The notes beneath the pieces were generated by a model. The model saw only the letters and a list, made by a program, of their open reading frames with translations, made no database searches and was not told the DNA's origin. A DNA stretch of 64,000 nucleotides from Owenia fusiformis (lineage: Eukaryota > Annelida > Polychaeta > Sabellida > Oweniidae): assembly GCA_903813345.2 (NCBI GenBank), contig CAIIXF020000009.1:10908030-10972029 (forward strand), in the 5' to 3' direction. The position numbers and the translations under genes were made by a program. Positions 34,201-44,606 of this stretch are shown here, piece by piece (the first letter of the stretch is position 1; each line of letters begins with the position of its first letter).

Positions 34201-35754
34201 TTGGCCAGGTATATTCAATATGGCGGCTTGACATTTCCCAAATTGCGCATGTGTCGATAGTATTTCCGTTTAACCGCCATATTGGAAAAAAACGATTAGA
34301 ACTCCTGATCGCCATAGAAGCACATCCGCGATCCTACATGCACAGGGAAAGTACTAGTAGACACATATGAGCCCATATGTAGGCTACAGTTTGAGACAAA
34401 CAGCAAGCCGCTGACTGGCGCTGATCAAATTTAGATGTCACAATTCTTCAGCTGGGAGATCCTCACGATGGAGAGCTATACTTTCAAAATCTAACATGGT
34501 AGCTCTCGACGTGAGTAAAATGTGTGCACATTGTAAGCATTCCATTGAGTCTCACTCTCAGACTATGTTTTATTGAACATTATCAGGGGTTTTACTATAA
34601 TTTCTCACAACAGGCTAAATAAATGAAAAAAACAGGCAAAATTAATGGAAATCATGAATTTAACAATGGAAAAGTTTAAAAGTCCCTAAAAACAACAGGC
34701 GATTTTGTGAAGACAACTGGTGAAAATCACCTGTTGCCTGCTGCTAATGAAACCCTTGATTATTGCCCCTTACATGTACAAAAAATATCAATCGATACGT
34801 GGAGTCACTTCACCTAATGGTTTCTACTTTACTAAACACACTGTAATACTTACTCTTGCAATTTTCAACTTCCTGGTTGTTTTCAACCTCCTATTCTCAA
34901 CACTTTGTCTTTTGGCCTTTTGATCAAGGGATTCTGGTTTGGGTGGCAATATTGTAGGTACTGGATATGTAGGCCTATTTTTGTCAAACATCAGGAACCT
35001 AAAATTTAAATTGAGACTTCAGACTGTGTCCAATGCATGTACAGTTCATGTACCTGTTGTTCTCAAAATTCATATCACTGAATATGTGTTGGATACAGAC
35101 TAAATCCACCGAGCCTCATTCTAAACATCAGGCTTGGATAGAACATTAATTGGTAAAAGGCTGCTAGATTCGTTTTCAAAAATCTGAAACTTGGGGTCCC
35201 AGTTAAAATCTACTAGCTTATGGATGTGCCACACCCCCTTATCAATGTGCCACGCCCACTTGTTACTCGTTTTTTCACAACCAAAATAATTATAAAGTTG
35301 CTTTTTTATTCTAGCAATGTATGTTATCAATAAGTTATGTTTGTTTCTCTGATCGATTTCAATGAGAAATATAGCCTACAGCTTCTTAGCATTTACCCTA
35401 CGATTTTTCATTCCCCAGTTTTTACACCACTCAAATAAGTGTAGCAATGACCTAAAACTAAATTTTATACGATAACTTGCATGCATAAAAGTCTAACCAT
35501 TCAACATACTTGACAAAACCTAGCTTCCATTTATTGTAATGGCTACTGTCATAGCAATCCCTTTCGAAGTGATCCGAACAAATCTGGACTTTTCTCCTAA
35601 TTGCAGTATCTGGAGGCATGTCCCATTTCCGCGTTTTCAAGACAAAACTATGCCATTTTTTGGCGATAGAGAGATCCTTTGGGAACTCATGCAACGACAC
35701 CCCATTGTTTTCTCTCGATTTGGAGCACCCTCCAAGTACACACCAGCGTACCAT
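21470..35754 (-). CDS. THAP + BTB/POZ + ten-finger C2H2 zinc-finger protein, seven-exon gene
   Basis: Exons 35754-35510, 34998-34854, 33730-33400, 32988-32733, 31840-30585, 28036-27866 and 22254-21470 have GT/AG borders with matching phases and sum to 3,189 nt: 1,062 residues plus stop. Domain order: THAP (residues 1 to about 98), a polar Ser/Thr-rich linker, BTB/POZ (about 340-450), a long acidic Asp/Glu/Ser region (about 640-690), a basic stretch, then ten C2H2 fingers (about 750-1040). THAP and C2H2 domains bind DNA, BTB makes dimers and recruits corepressors, so the likely role is a nuclear transcription regulator. Having two kinds of DNA-binding module round a BTB domain is unusual. The last intron holds a giant palindrome. 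Start at 35754 is the first Met, directly ahead of the THAP domain. No transcript evidence. Confidence 0.85.
22309..22374. repeat. TACTG microsatellite
   Basis: Run of ctgta / tactg units (ctgtactgtactgtactata...) just inside the last intron. Confidence 0.85.
22525..22740. repeat. Hairpin repeat family (gagggatata / tgtatccaaaacc), copy
   Basis: Inverted structure: aggttttggatatagggtat ... ccgagggaccaaagggacca ... atatttcccgagggatatac ... tatccaaaaccgac. Other copies at 27400-27530, 36340-36686, 56735-57130, 57340-57465, 58495-58760 and 58850-59040. Confidence 0.75.
22859..27278. mobile_element. Giant inverted-repeat element 2 (4.4 kb, about 1.45-kb arms)
   Basis: Ends tagtatagtaggaacaagg (22859) and ccttgttcctactatacta (27278) are exact inverted repeats. 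The inversion continues, nearly perfect, through 22859-24340 and 25820-27278; the centre (24340-25820) is a 21-bp satellite, also reversed about 24755. Each arm holds two diverged copies of a block with tgcaaattagctaatttgca and tgacgtcatcaat. No transposase seen. It lies in the last intron of the THAP-BTB-ZF gene. Its ends resemble element 1 (13005-19720). Confidence 0.85.
24340..25820. repeat. 21-bp GC-rich satellite in head-to-head orientation
   Basis: Units cagaagctatatgatggccc / ccagtggccc read on the + strand up to about 24750 and on the minus strand (gccactgtatagcttctgggg) from there to 25820. All the Pro/Tyr- or Trp/Ser-rich open frames in this stretch come from the repeat and are not genes. 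Confidence 0.92.
27400..27530. repeat. gagcgggacatata repeat, uninterrupted copy
   Basis: Contains gagcgggacatataaaatat and atcctgcccgctcctcaaat. The same sequence at 36620-38880 is split by a Tc1-like element, so this copy shows the empty site. Confidence 0.7.
27866..28036 (-). CDS. Exon 6: two C2H2 fingers
   Basis: 171 nt, phase 1 both sides, donor gtaagt. Encodes FKCPNCQNILETKFK... and FMCPLCDQCFSTNGERD...; both have full Cys/His sets (the second ends HRQAH). Nearly identical to the exon at 45648-45818. Too short to show as a long frame alone. Confidence 0.87.
28190..29340. repeat. Second copy of the 7566-type repeat, split by a MITE
   Basis: 28190-28326 (ggtatcgaaagatttgtccg ... tgcttactccatgca) and 29245-29340 (gcgggtaaccttcatttctg ... 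ggcgccagagtatcatactc) are the two parts of a repeat that is continuous at 7570-7770. Confidence 0.8.
28329..29242. mobile_element. Foldback MITE with CAGGGTG ends and TA target site
   Basis: 914 bp. Ends cagggtgttcaaaaaaatgc and its inverse (gcgtttttttttaacaccctg) flanked by TA. The whole element folds on itself (tatatcttggaaaat, gaagagactgtgtatgtata and tttgactgca-type blocks occur in both orientations). TA target and CAGGGTG ends suggest a non-autonomous Tc1/mariner-like element. Confidence 0.82.
29455..29795. repeat. Minisatellite, about 50-60-bp units
   Basis: Imperfect copies of gtatgttactagggaaaaca agggtcagaggcaagactac (spacer variable). Lies in intron 5 of the THAP-BTB-ZF gene. The open frame at 29555-29812 (minus) comes from it. 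Confidence 0.85.
29829..30266. repeat. Minisatellite gtcttagttttataac, about 20-bp units
   Basis: Alternating units gtcttagttttataacaggg and gtcttagttttattacgtgg (with ggg) in head-to-tail order, about 20 copies. Directly follows the preceding minisatellite. Confidence 0.92.
30585..31840 (-). CDS. Exon 5: BTB/POZ domain and acidic region
   Basis: Acceptor tttatttcttcag, donor gtaagt, 1,256 nt. BTB signature: KLADIIFIIKDGAEVTAHK, ILSLFSKAL, GFLDLIYGLGV and YVAEVLKADKV. Then acidic and Ser-rich sequence with EEFDDEYDDEYDEY, and a basic end (RRHAKK ... HKTWREKY) ahead of the fingers. The frame upstream of the acceptor (MLAKMIYYVYFF) is intron. Confidence 0.9.
32080..32540. repeat. Dispersed repeat, copy 2
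   Basis: Shares caaggtatcagcatataaaa, gcattagcatataaaattt and cagaggtcctac with 20430-20830, apparently as two internally repeated halves. Lies in intron 4. Confidence 0.5.
32733..32988 (-). CDS. Exon 4: acidic linker
   Basis: Acceptor ctttcag, donor gtacat, 256 nt, phase 1 in and 2 out. Contains KEAKEKYESPPRF and an acidic run DDDGEDEEDDDPDY. No named domain. Confidence 0.75.
33400..33730 (-). CDS. Exon 3: Ser-rich linker
   Basis: Acceptor ttattttcag directly before ATG at 33730; phase 0 in, phase 1 out (donor gtaagt). Low-complexity Ser/Asp/Val sequence with a short Cys cluster (CNQLQTAQCKPCTTCEA). No named domain. The Met is internal in the spliced model; it could also serve as an alternative start. 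Confidence 0.75.
33960..34525. mobile_element. Inverted-repeat element in intron 2
   Basis: Ends of about 55 bp: ttgagagctacttagatttt ... gtatagctctctatcg at 33970-34018, inverted at 34460-34515 (agagctatactttcaaaatc ... ggtagctctcgac). No coding content. Confidence 0.7.
34854..34998 (-). CDS. Exon 2: end of THAP domain
   Basis: Acceptor aaattttag, donor gtaagt, 145 nt. It continues the THAP domain with NRPTYPVPTILP, the counterpart of the AVPTIF box that closes THAP domains, then a basic helix-like segment (RRLKTTRKLK). Confidence 0.82.
35510..35754 (-). CDS. THAP domain exon (exon 1)
   Basis: Starts MVRWCVLGGCSKS and shows the THAP zinc-binding C2CH set: Cys5, Cys10, Cys59 and His62 (ICSDHF), plus Trp34 and FPKD. 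The open frame runs on to 35458, but the donor gtatgt after 35510 joins in phase 2 to the next exon, which supplies the end of the domain. Confidence 0.9.
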
Positions 35755-35989
35755 TTTTAGCTTTTATTTTCTCCTATCTTCGCCATATTGTTTAGCGTGA
35801 CATCAGAAGCCAAATATTATACAAATACTGGATGATCACAGTTGGATATAGAATACCTATTCGAGAAACAAATACTCAATTGGGCAAGGCGTAGGTCGAG
35901 CCCAATATTTTTTCATCTGGCCATATCCAGCTTTTTTTATCTGGCCATATCCAGCTCCTGATCATCCGGAATTTTTTATTATTATTATT

Positions 35990-36143
35990 ACCCAGGATTC
36001 TCACCAGTAAATTTTTTTTATGGCCTAGACTCCGGAAAAAACACTTTAGACCCTGGGAAAGCTATTTTAATAGACTCTGGAGCAAGCAGGTCTAAATACA
36101 CTAGACTCCGGAGTCCAATAGCCTAGTGAGAACCCTGGCACCT
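35990..36143. mobile_element. MITE, second copy of the 15880 type
   Basis: caggattctcaccagtaaat at the left, tagtgagaaccctgg at the right, with tagactccggaaaaaacact and gactctggagcaagc inside, as at 15880-16215. Confidence 0.7.
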
Positions 36144-37246
36144 TCTCAATCAATATTTCGAGTGTGCTAAGATGCACTTCTTCTTATATTTTTAGAACTT
36201 TTGATTTTTCTAAAAACTCGAACGACTTCCGTCTAGCTATACACCGAACGAAAAAGCGTTGTCTTGTCCCGGGATTTCAGTAGGGCGGCACATTGAAAAA
36301 ACCAAACTTATTATCAAAGTTGTGTAGCGATGAGAGATCTCGTGAGATACACATATTTCCCGCTGGATAAACACTGTATCCAAAACCGACTGTACATAAC
36401 GGGTGTATCTTATACTTGAGTCGGTTTGGGGTAGATATACTTTACCACCTTTTTCAAATGACAAGATAGGCCTATACTGTAAAAGCACAATTTATATTTA
36501 ACATTTTCTTAATATTCCTTCAGTTCAATACAATAGAATTGTCAACATTTAGCCTAAACTTTTTGAAAAATTTTAAACTTCTGAAATTTAAATTTTTTAA
36601 ACTTTTTTAAACTTTTGAAAAAATTCCCGGGAGCGGGATGGATATATGTTATATCTGCCAGCATTTGGCCTAGAGCGGGACATATACAGGGTGTCAAAAA
36701 ACATCGCAACCCCCCTCTACAGCAAAATGTACTTAATGTTACATGGTGTGGCATATCTAATTTTAAAGACAATTTAATAACCCAGATGCGAGTAGAAATA
36801 ATCTTGATTTACGTCATTAAAAATTAAAAATTCAGTCAAAGTAATATCATATTTGAAATCTACATGTAAAATTACATCTAAAAATGTGGTTTTAAAAAGT
36901 GTTTATCAACTTTGAAAAATTAATTTTCTTTGAAAATGTGATTTCTAGCTCGGGGAGATTCCCCATAGACCCCATGCTATAAAACCACAAAAAATGAAAT
37001 ATCTTTTCTTTTAGTGGACAGATAATATTTTGCTTTACTGGACGTATTTTCATTAGTATAAGTATCAGACACATAAGGGTTATATGAAAATTGAGCCAGT
37101 TAAATTGATAATATTTAAGTTTAAGGGAACTTTCTTATATACCTGCCATGTTAATTGACCCGAATCAGCCACCTGGTGGTGAAAATGGTAACTACTTACT
37201 CGCATTTGGGTTATTCTGGAGTTACCTGAGAAATATCAGCTTTATA

Positions 37247-38300
37247 CAAGGGGCGATCCATATATTCTGATAAAAATGCTCTCATTTTGTGATTTTTCCA
37301 CATATCCCTCTCATTTTTTCAGAAAATGTAGATTATGTAATTACACATACAATGCTAAAATATTATAGCTGTATCTTAAATTATCAATGAGATAAGGCTG
37401 CCATGGTAAGCTGTATTAAGGGTAGGCAGGTCAATTTAATTATAACATATAAATATCAAAATTACTTGTTATTTTAATTATTTTAAAGCATGCGGAAATC
37501 ATGCATTTTTTCTAAAAAAGTTTGGTATTGTTACTTGTTGTTTGTTGCTAAACAAATGTTTATATGTGCTCACTATAACATCACAACAAATCACAATAGC
37601 ATTATAGGACAGAATGGGCCAATTGACATTACATGTTATGAGACACACCAAAAATCAAATTGTCAGATTAGGTTAATGTGGCTGATGCAGAGTGTCACAT
37701 TAACGGATACATTAAGGAATACCATTAGATTTGATTTTCTTTCAAGAATAAGTAAGAGGACACTGTCAGAGAAATACATGGACTCATAAAGTGCATGGGC
37801 AAGGTGTTATATCTGCATAAAGAACATATAGGTAGTATTGTAAAGAGGAAAGCATGGTCACTGTTGAAGATCATCCGCAATCTGGTTGCAAGAAGAGCTT
37901 GCGGACAGAGAATAACGCTACGATAAATTGAGATGTATACTTATGAAAAGATAGCTATCCCACTGTATAAATTATCAAACAAGGGCAACAGGGGTATGGA
38001 ACAGATCAATGAATAGTTGACAATAACTGGAAGATGCGTTTGATCTGCTTAAAATAGGTACCGAGGAATGATTAAATTAACATATTTATCTATTTTAGAC
38101 GTTATAATTTAACTGACCTGCCTACCCTAAATACAGGTTACCATGGCAACCTTATTTCAAAATTAATTTAAGATACAGCTAAAATATTTTAGCATCGTAT
38201 GTGTAATTACATAATGTACATGTTCTGAAAAAATGAAAAGGATATGTGAAAAAATCACAAAATGAGAGCATTTTTATCAGAATATATGGATCGCCCCTTG
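37247..38300. mobile_element. Nested palindromic element, TA target
   Basis: 1,054 bp. Ends caaggggcgatccatatatt and its inverse, flanked by TA; inverted arms of about 200 bp (37247-37450 and 38090-38300) share gagagcatttttatcagaa, ggtaggcaggtcaa and more. A short motif on the + strand near 37855 (TVEDHPQSGCKKSL) faintly recalls the linker of mariner transposases. It sits within the larger element. Confidence 0.8.
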
Positions 38301-38439
38301 TATCATATAATTTTACAGATTTACAGCTGATTCTTAGTAGTTGGTATGACCACCAGTTGCTACTCGAACAGCAGGTTATCTGGATGGATATGATTTCAAT
38401 AAAAATTCAGATAAAGGTGTAGCATTGCATAATCCTCTT

Positions 38440-38620
38440 AGCACTTTCCTCACATTCTTCAGAATTACATCCTTCCTGTATCTTTTTTCAAGAGGCTCTT
38501 TTTCCATCAATTCCTATACCCTGTTTTTCAGAACTGAGCCCATATGTTCAGTGTAGTTGAAATCTGGGCTAATTCTTTCATATTCCACTTCCTTAAGATT
38601 TGACCTTTAATCAGTGAACA
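38440..38620 (-). pseudogene. Tc1-like transposase C-terminal remnant
   Basis: Minus-strand reading gives ISPDFNYTEHMGSVLKNRV then ELMEKEPLEKRYRKD, broken by stops. It matches the SPDLNPxEHxW...LK block around the last catalytic acid of Tc1/mariner DDE transposases, which cut and paste the element. Inactive. Confidence 0.6.
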
Positions 38621-38810
38621 GAGCAGCAAATAAAGTACCGAAGTAGCAAACTTTGAAACAATGTAGCTTTTTTAATATAAAGTTTTATTTAATGAAATTT
38701 GATGAGTAAATCCAGAATTAAATTATCTTTCAAATGAGGTATGACACGATATGTAACATTAAGGACTTTTTGCTGCAGAGGGGGGTGCCGTTGTTTTTTG
38801 ACACCCTGTA

Positions 38811-39973
38811 CAATATATCATGCCCGCTCCTCAGATTCCCGGGTAATATCTACCCCAAACCCACTCAAGTATGAAATACATGTGAATATAGGCGCGCAGT
38901 TTGACAAGAAATATGTTAAAATCACCGTTTATGGCGTATTATCGTTTTGAACACAGACTATGCTGCTTTAATTAGATGGAGTGATCCTATATATTCTAGC
39001 ATACACAGACACACTGGCTGAATAAACGGCAAATGACGAGAAAAAGACATAGACATAACTTTACACTGTAAATTTTGAACACAGAAGTTACTTAAGACCC
39101 TTATATTGAGATAACTAGGTTTACATCGGGAACAACATTGAGTACTATGAGGAAATTAAGTTCATCTTCATAGAATGGTAATACCTTTATAACGAGACTA
39201 TAGCTAACCTTGTATTTCTCGTATTCTACTATTCTGGCTCTTTTTGGGAGTCGTGTCCTCCCCGTCTTACATTTTGGAATATGCGCGCAGTTTGTCAGAG
39301 TTTCAAACTGCGTGCCTAGTAGGCGCGCAGCTTGACATGGGCATCGTGTTTCCATGATTCTAAGAGATCAAACCTAATACAATATGCTGTAATAATAATT
39401 GTAACGATAAATCGGCAAATTATTCACCAATATTCATTTCACCATGCTACCAAATATGGAGAAACGGTGCTAGATAGTTTTCGAGTTATCTTCCGGACGG
39501 ATGGAGGGCTTCACTACATGTACAATGTATCCCTACCGACAGAACTTCGTTGGGATAATAAAACAAACACATTCAAGAAAACGTTCTTATAAAATGATAT
39601 CTTCTACTTCTCACTAAATTTTACCCTCTTACCCGGTTAAAAATTGTAAACCCGGAAAAAATCATCAGTAAAACAACGAAAATCATTTTTGACAGCACGG
39701 AATAAAATTGAACAACCCGGAAAAATTGACGAAAAAACACATTTTGATTTTCTTTGCAGCCCGGAAAAATGTCATCCTTGGCTCGGTTTTAGTCAAGTGA
39801 CGATATTATGGTAGTATCAAATTGCTATCAGACATTAGAAACTGAGAAAGTGTAGAATAAGTGACAAAATATTTTCATTTTAGAAAGCTTACATCGTCCC
39901 CTTTAATCCTCTTCATACCAAAATTGAATCAAACGTTCAAAACGTTAAATTAAATGTAATGCATCGACCTTGC
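38811..39973. other. Non-coding stretch
   Basis: Tail of the interrupted gagcggg repeat to about 38880, then unremarkable AT-rich sequence. Repeats of acccggaaaaa at 39635-39770. No gene recognised. Confidence 0.4.
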
Positions 39974-40137
39974 GTAATAGGGTGACCGGAAAAAAAGGAG
40001 ACCATTGAAATAGGCAATATCTCCTAAAATAGACTAGTGACATCAATGAAATTTTGCATACATCAGGACAGTTCTATGGAAATTTGTTCCTGAAAGTGTC
40101 AATACAAGCAGTCAACTGGTTCAGGAGCTATGATCAT

Positions 40138-40400
40138 TTACATAACATGCTCCAAATAGGCGCAATTGAGACCAACGCAGAGCTGGATACATTTGGCAAA
40201 TACCCTTACATATTCCGACCTTGTTATGGCATTACATTTAGCATTTATTGCCACCTTTAGGTCAGCAATTGTCTCAGGATTGTTTTGGTACACATTGTCT
40301 TTCAAATTGCCCCACAAAAAGAAATCAGGTGGATTCAAATTTGAGGTGTATGGAGACGAAGCTTATCTGACCTATGGCTTCTGACTCAGTGGTCCCACTC
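40138..40400 (-). pseudogene. Mariner/IS630-type transposase C-terminal remnant
   Basis: Minus-strand reading NLNPPDFFLWGNLKDNVYQ then ETIADLKVAI; this is the (S)PDLNPxDFFLWGxLK block of IS630/Tc1/mariner transposases in the DDE/D fold. N-terminal and earlier catalytic parts are absent. Confidence 0.75.
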
Positions 40401-40589
40401 AGTTACAGTATCATCCTAAGGAGGTTTTGGGCAGCCCTTGGTTTCCATATGGGATTTAATTGTGCCATATAGTGGTTTTAGTAACATGGCACTATGCCCA
40501 ATACCTAAAGTGACTCTTAAGATTGGGTAAATCAGCACTTTGGCAACAGGATGATGAACCACATGTCAGATAACCCTTCATTGCCATTA

Positions 40590-40740
40590 CAGCCTAGACT
40601 TGAATCCTGCTGATTTCTTTTTGTATGGATATTTGAAAGACACTTCTATACCAAAACAATCCTCAGACTATTGTTGACCTAAAGAAGGCAATCACTGCTA
40701 TATGTAATGCCATAATAATGCCATAGAGGGCAGAACATGT
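40590..40740 (+). pseudogene. Second transposase C-terminal remnant, opposite orientation
   Basis: Plus-strand reading LDLNPADFFLYGYLKDTSIP followed by a stop; the same protein block as at 40138-40400 but inverted and more decayed. Confidence 0.65.
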
Positions 40741-40975
40741 AAGGGTAGTTTGCCATATGAATCCAACTCTGCGTTGGTCTCAATTGTGCCTATTTGGAGC
40801 ATGTTATGTAAATGATCATAGCTCCTGAACCAGTTGAATGCTTGTATTGACACCTTCAGTAACAAATTTCCATATAACTGTTCCAGTGTATGCAAAATTT
40901 CATTGATGGCACTTGTCTAGTTTAGGAGAAATTGATTACTTCAATGGTCTCCTTTTTTTCCGGTCACCTTGTAGA

Positions 40976-43900
40976 TGGCGAAATATTTTGCGTACGTTTT
41001 TATGATTTGAAATAGTGATTCACATATACACACACCGGAATAGCCTGACAACGGTAAAATTGTTTTCATTTCATGGGATTTTATCGTCGCTGATTCCGTG
41101 CATGTATTACATGTATTAAGCTCTTGTGTGATGATATTTAAAATCGGAATCTACGCACGTTTAATACGCCCCAAATACTCGGTGTTCGATACTACCCAAC
41201 GTAAATCGTCCCGGACTTGTTTTTCATAACCATTTAGACTTGATTTATGGAAAGAAGTAGAGGTAGGTTTGTAAATTTGGTTATGAAATTGCTTTCACTT
41301 GACTTTATGTAAAATATAATACAATTAGATAACTTACCATACTATATACCCTATCTTCAGGCACCCGCAAACGCCTTTTTTGTACGAACCGTTTGCTATA
41401 GTCTTGTTATTTCGGGATGTGAGCGATTCTGCCAGTGTTTTCACCTATTTTGCCTGATAATCACCAGCCTGCCTTGTATCCAATGAATACACCGATTCAT
41501 AATGAAAGTAGCCATATTGTGAACGAAAATCATGATTTAAAATGGTCTAAATGAGTTGTCAAAGAATATTTTTTAGATTTAACCATTTGGACGTGACCTA
41601 AATATTCCAGTTATTGATGTTGACTTGTTATTGGAACGTTTCTGACTTGTGTTATTGGAACGTTTCTGACTTGTAGAACACAATGAACCATTTTTAAGTG
41701 TGGAACATAAACTTTATAGATTTCCAACAAATCATCAGAGTGGATGAGGACAGTGGAAGAAGTTGTCTGAGTGATACTATCTAAATTATCATCATTAATT
41801 AAACGTATTAAGAGATACTTGTCAAGGTTGAATTGGGGAATCATTACAGATACAGTGTTCTTTACTTGATACTTTCAAGGGGCAAGAATGCATGTAGAGA
41901 GAAAAGTTGATTTTTTTACTTTTTCTTGTGTTTTGCCTCTTCGCTTTTTTAAAGACTTCACTCGTCGCTATTTTTAATTTGCCCATGAAAAATGTGAGCA
42001 TACGTTTGCCTCAAATAAGACTTTAAAACGCCCTTATTGGTTTTAAACTGACTTCCATGCTCATATTAATGCTAAGCAAGAAGTTTAGTGAAAGTTGAGA
42101 AGAAATAATTAGTTTTAATCGTTATTTACTGTTAAAAATCTACTGGTTTGCCCCTAGATTATAAACCATTTGATTTATTATTATTTGTTATAATTCATAA
42201 TTTGCCTCACAGCATGCAGGTTTTTTCGGATTCTTTTTTAGACTTTCCCCTTAACTTCCAATGCACTAAATACCTACAAAAAGCTCAGCGTCACCTCTTT
42301 TAAATGGCCTAAACTATATAGGTTTTAACTCGGGTTTTGACTAGTGTTTTGACTCTTTTAAATACGAGAGAGGTGTCGCCTAAGACAGGATACATTTTAA
42401 TCTGCACTTTTAAAAGTACATTCGTGGCACTTGTTTCTGGGAACTGAAATTACAAAATGTGTGAATATTTAGTACAAAAGCTCCTCTAAAACATAATCAT
42501 ACTAAATGCATTTTTTCCAAAAGCATAGACAATTCATCAAGCAACGAAACGTATAAATACCATTACAAGACAATTCCTAATCGTTATTTTTATCACGTTG
42601 TGTACAATTCGCAATCGTTCACCGAGTGATTATAAGGCAAGTCCGTGTCAGAATAAGGACCATTCGTCGTCGTTAACTCCACTTTACATTACGGTCATTT
42701 ATGGCAATTTGAAGGTTCAGATAGTTAAAATATTAACACGATCTTTAATGTAGTGAATATTGTTCCACGTTATAAAATGAACTAATGCAGATTTAGAGCA
42801 GATTTCTGGCATTTTTGTTATTTAATGCCGATAAATATGAACTCTGATGGCATGATCGCCAAAATAGATATGTGGGTATGAAAAATAATGTTTTAGGTAG
42901 AAGTGAGTGTATGTATTTTTCTAAAGGATTGAATTATATTACCTTTTGAGCCATTCTGGTGAATGTCTCATCTCATTCTCCTACGAAATGAGTCCAAATG
43001 GTTGTGAAAAACAAGTCCGGAACGATTTACATTGGGTAGTATAGGGAACCGTGAAATATATAGTTGAAAGGAGAAGCGATAAATGAAGAAAACCAAAAAT
43101 CTACCAAATTCTGCTTTTGACTCATGTTCTATTTAGGCGCTACGCAATCACGTTATCGTTAGGGAATATTCACTCATATGTGAGGGGGCCTTTAACTAGT
43201 ATTAATGGAAGTATTACATTCCTGGCACACAGTACACAATACACATGTAGCTTCAATGCTGTGCCAGTTCAGAGGAGCTCCTGGAAAAGCTATTTTCAAT
43301 CTCATAAACGCCCATCCCCTTGCAAAATGTTTCCCTCTTAATAAAGGACCATGGGTGTTTATTTTCACTTCTTTTAAATAATCGCCCTGTGTAAAATAAT
43401 ATCCCAGGTTGCATATTCGCGAGAAACTCCGGTACATACAATTTCATAGTAAAAATAAAAAAGTTAACCATTTTTACAATGTACACAAGAAGTGCTGAAA
43501 AATTGTTTATAATATAATCAACTCAAATAGATCGCACTACAGTGTCACTGGTGTGAATATTTGGAACTTGTTTTGCCCTTAAAGTGTCAGCTACTGAATG
43601 TTGTTTATTCATACTGGATTATGGCATTGTTACTTGCAAACACAATGAGTAGTATTATATCCAACACCATTTATACAGAAGGTATAAGTTGATGTTTGAA
43701 GAATTTATGCTGATAAAAGTCATGCTCATGGTCATTTTAGTAATAGGTGATATTTGAATCTTTTTTTTTATTATTCTGTCACTTCACTTCACATTGCCTT
43801 GACATTATATTTTACACAAGCCAATCCCAATAAGTGTGTAAATTCAAGAATCTGGCAATCTCCATTTTATTATTTTGTTGGAATATAGTGAGATTTTCAT

Positions 43901-44606
43901 TCCTCCAGCCTTATTCCATTTAATAAACAAGTCCGCCGATCTGTTTTTTTTTATTATATTCCTCCTTTTGTGATGGAAATAAGCCTGACTGGTTAATGTT
44001 TTCAATATGGCTGCTAACCTGGACATACATGTACTCATACGTATTACTGTATGTGCAGAGTAGGCCATGCCATTCAAAATTAATTATATGTTGACAATCT
44101 GATAAAGAGACTTATACTATATCTAGTATTCAAAACTACAAAACCTTTATTTAAGTAAACGGTTTTATATGCTATTTAATAGTAAAAATGCAATTACACA
44201 ATATTCTGGCAAAGCAAGTAACACACCTCTTGAGTTCTGATGATCCTTGTTAATGAAGACAATACTGAAGCTTGTGGAAGAATAAAATTACCTCTTGTTT
44301 TTATAATGAACAGTCATGACGTTATATACAATATTCCTTTTTTAAACCATTGCTCAATTGAAATTTCCTGTACCAAAGTATAAGTGTTTGAATAGACAGA
44401 CATGTCTCATGAATAATTCATATCAGTGACAAATACTCACTGGTTATTAGACCTTTCTAGGATGGAGGGGGGGGGGTCATACAGGATTTGTATGAAATAC
44501 ATTGTAACATTTTAACAACTGAATACCATGCCAGTCTTTAACTGACAAAGTCATTTCAATGGGACAGTCAAAATGACAATTTGGTTAAAATCATTGATTC
44601 ATATCT
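40976..44606. other. Intergenic stretch with inverted ends at 41190 and 43045
   Basis: No gene recognised. gatactacccaacgtaaatc ... acttgtttttcataacc at 41188-41245 is inverted at 42990-43050 (ggttgtgaaaaacaagtccg ... acattgggtagta), outlining a possible 1.86-kb element with AT-rich content. The right part is the 3' flank of the BTB-ZF paralogue; tttatt near 44144 could be its poly(A) signal. Confidence 0.5.

Larger units (their letters stand above)
36687..38808. mobile_element. Tc1/mariner-like element with CAGGGTGT ends, TA target
   Basis: 2,122 bp. Left end cagggtgtcaaaaaacatcg, right end its inverse (gttttttgacaccctg); about 75-bp inverted ends (also acttaatgttaca / tgtaacattaag). TA on both sides. 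It interrupts a gagcgggacatata repeat whose empty form is at 27440. It holds a decayed transposase tail and a nested element. Confidence 0.85.
39983..40970. mobile_element. Inverted-duplicate mariner-like element
   Basis: Ends ggtgaccggaaaaaaaggag and its inverse at 40950-40970; TA lies four to six bases outside on each side. Arms of about 240 bp are strongly inverted and each arm also holds a transposase C-terminal fragment in opposite orientation, so the element is two copies of one transposon end facing each other. Confidence 0.8.
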
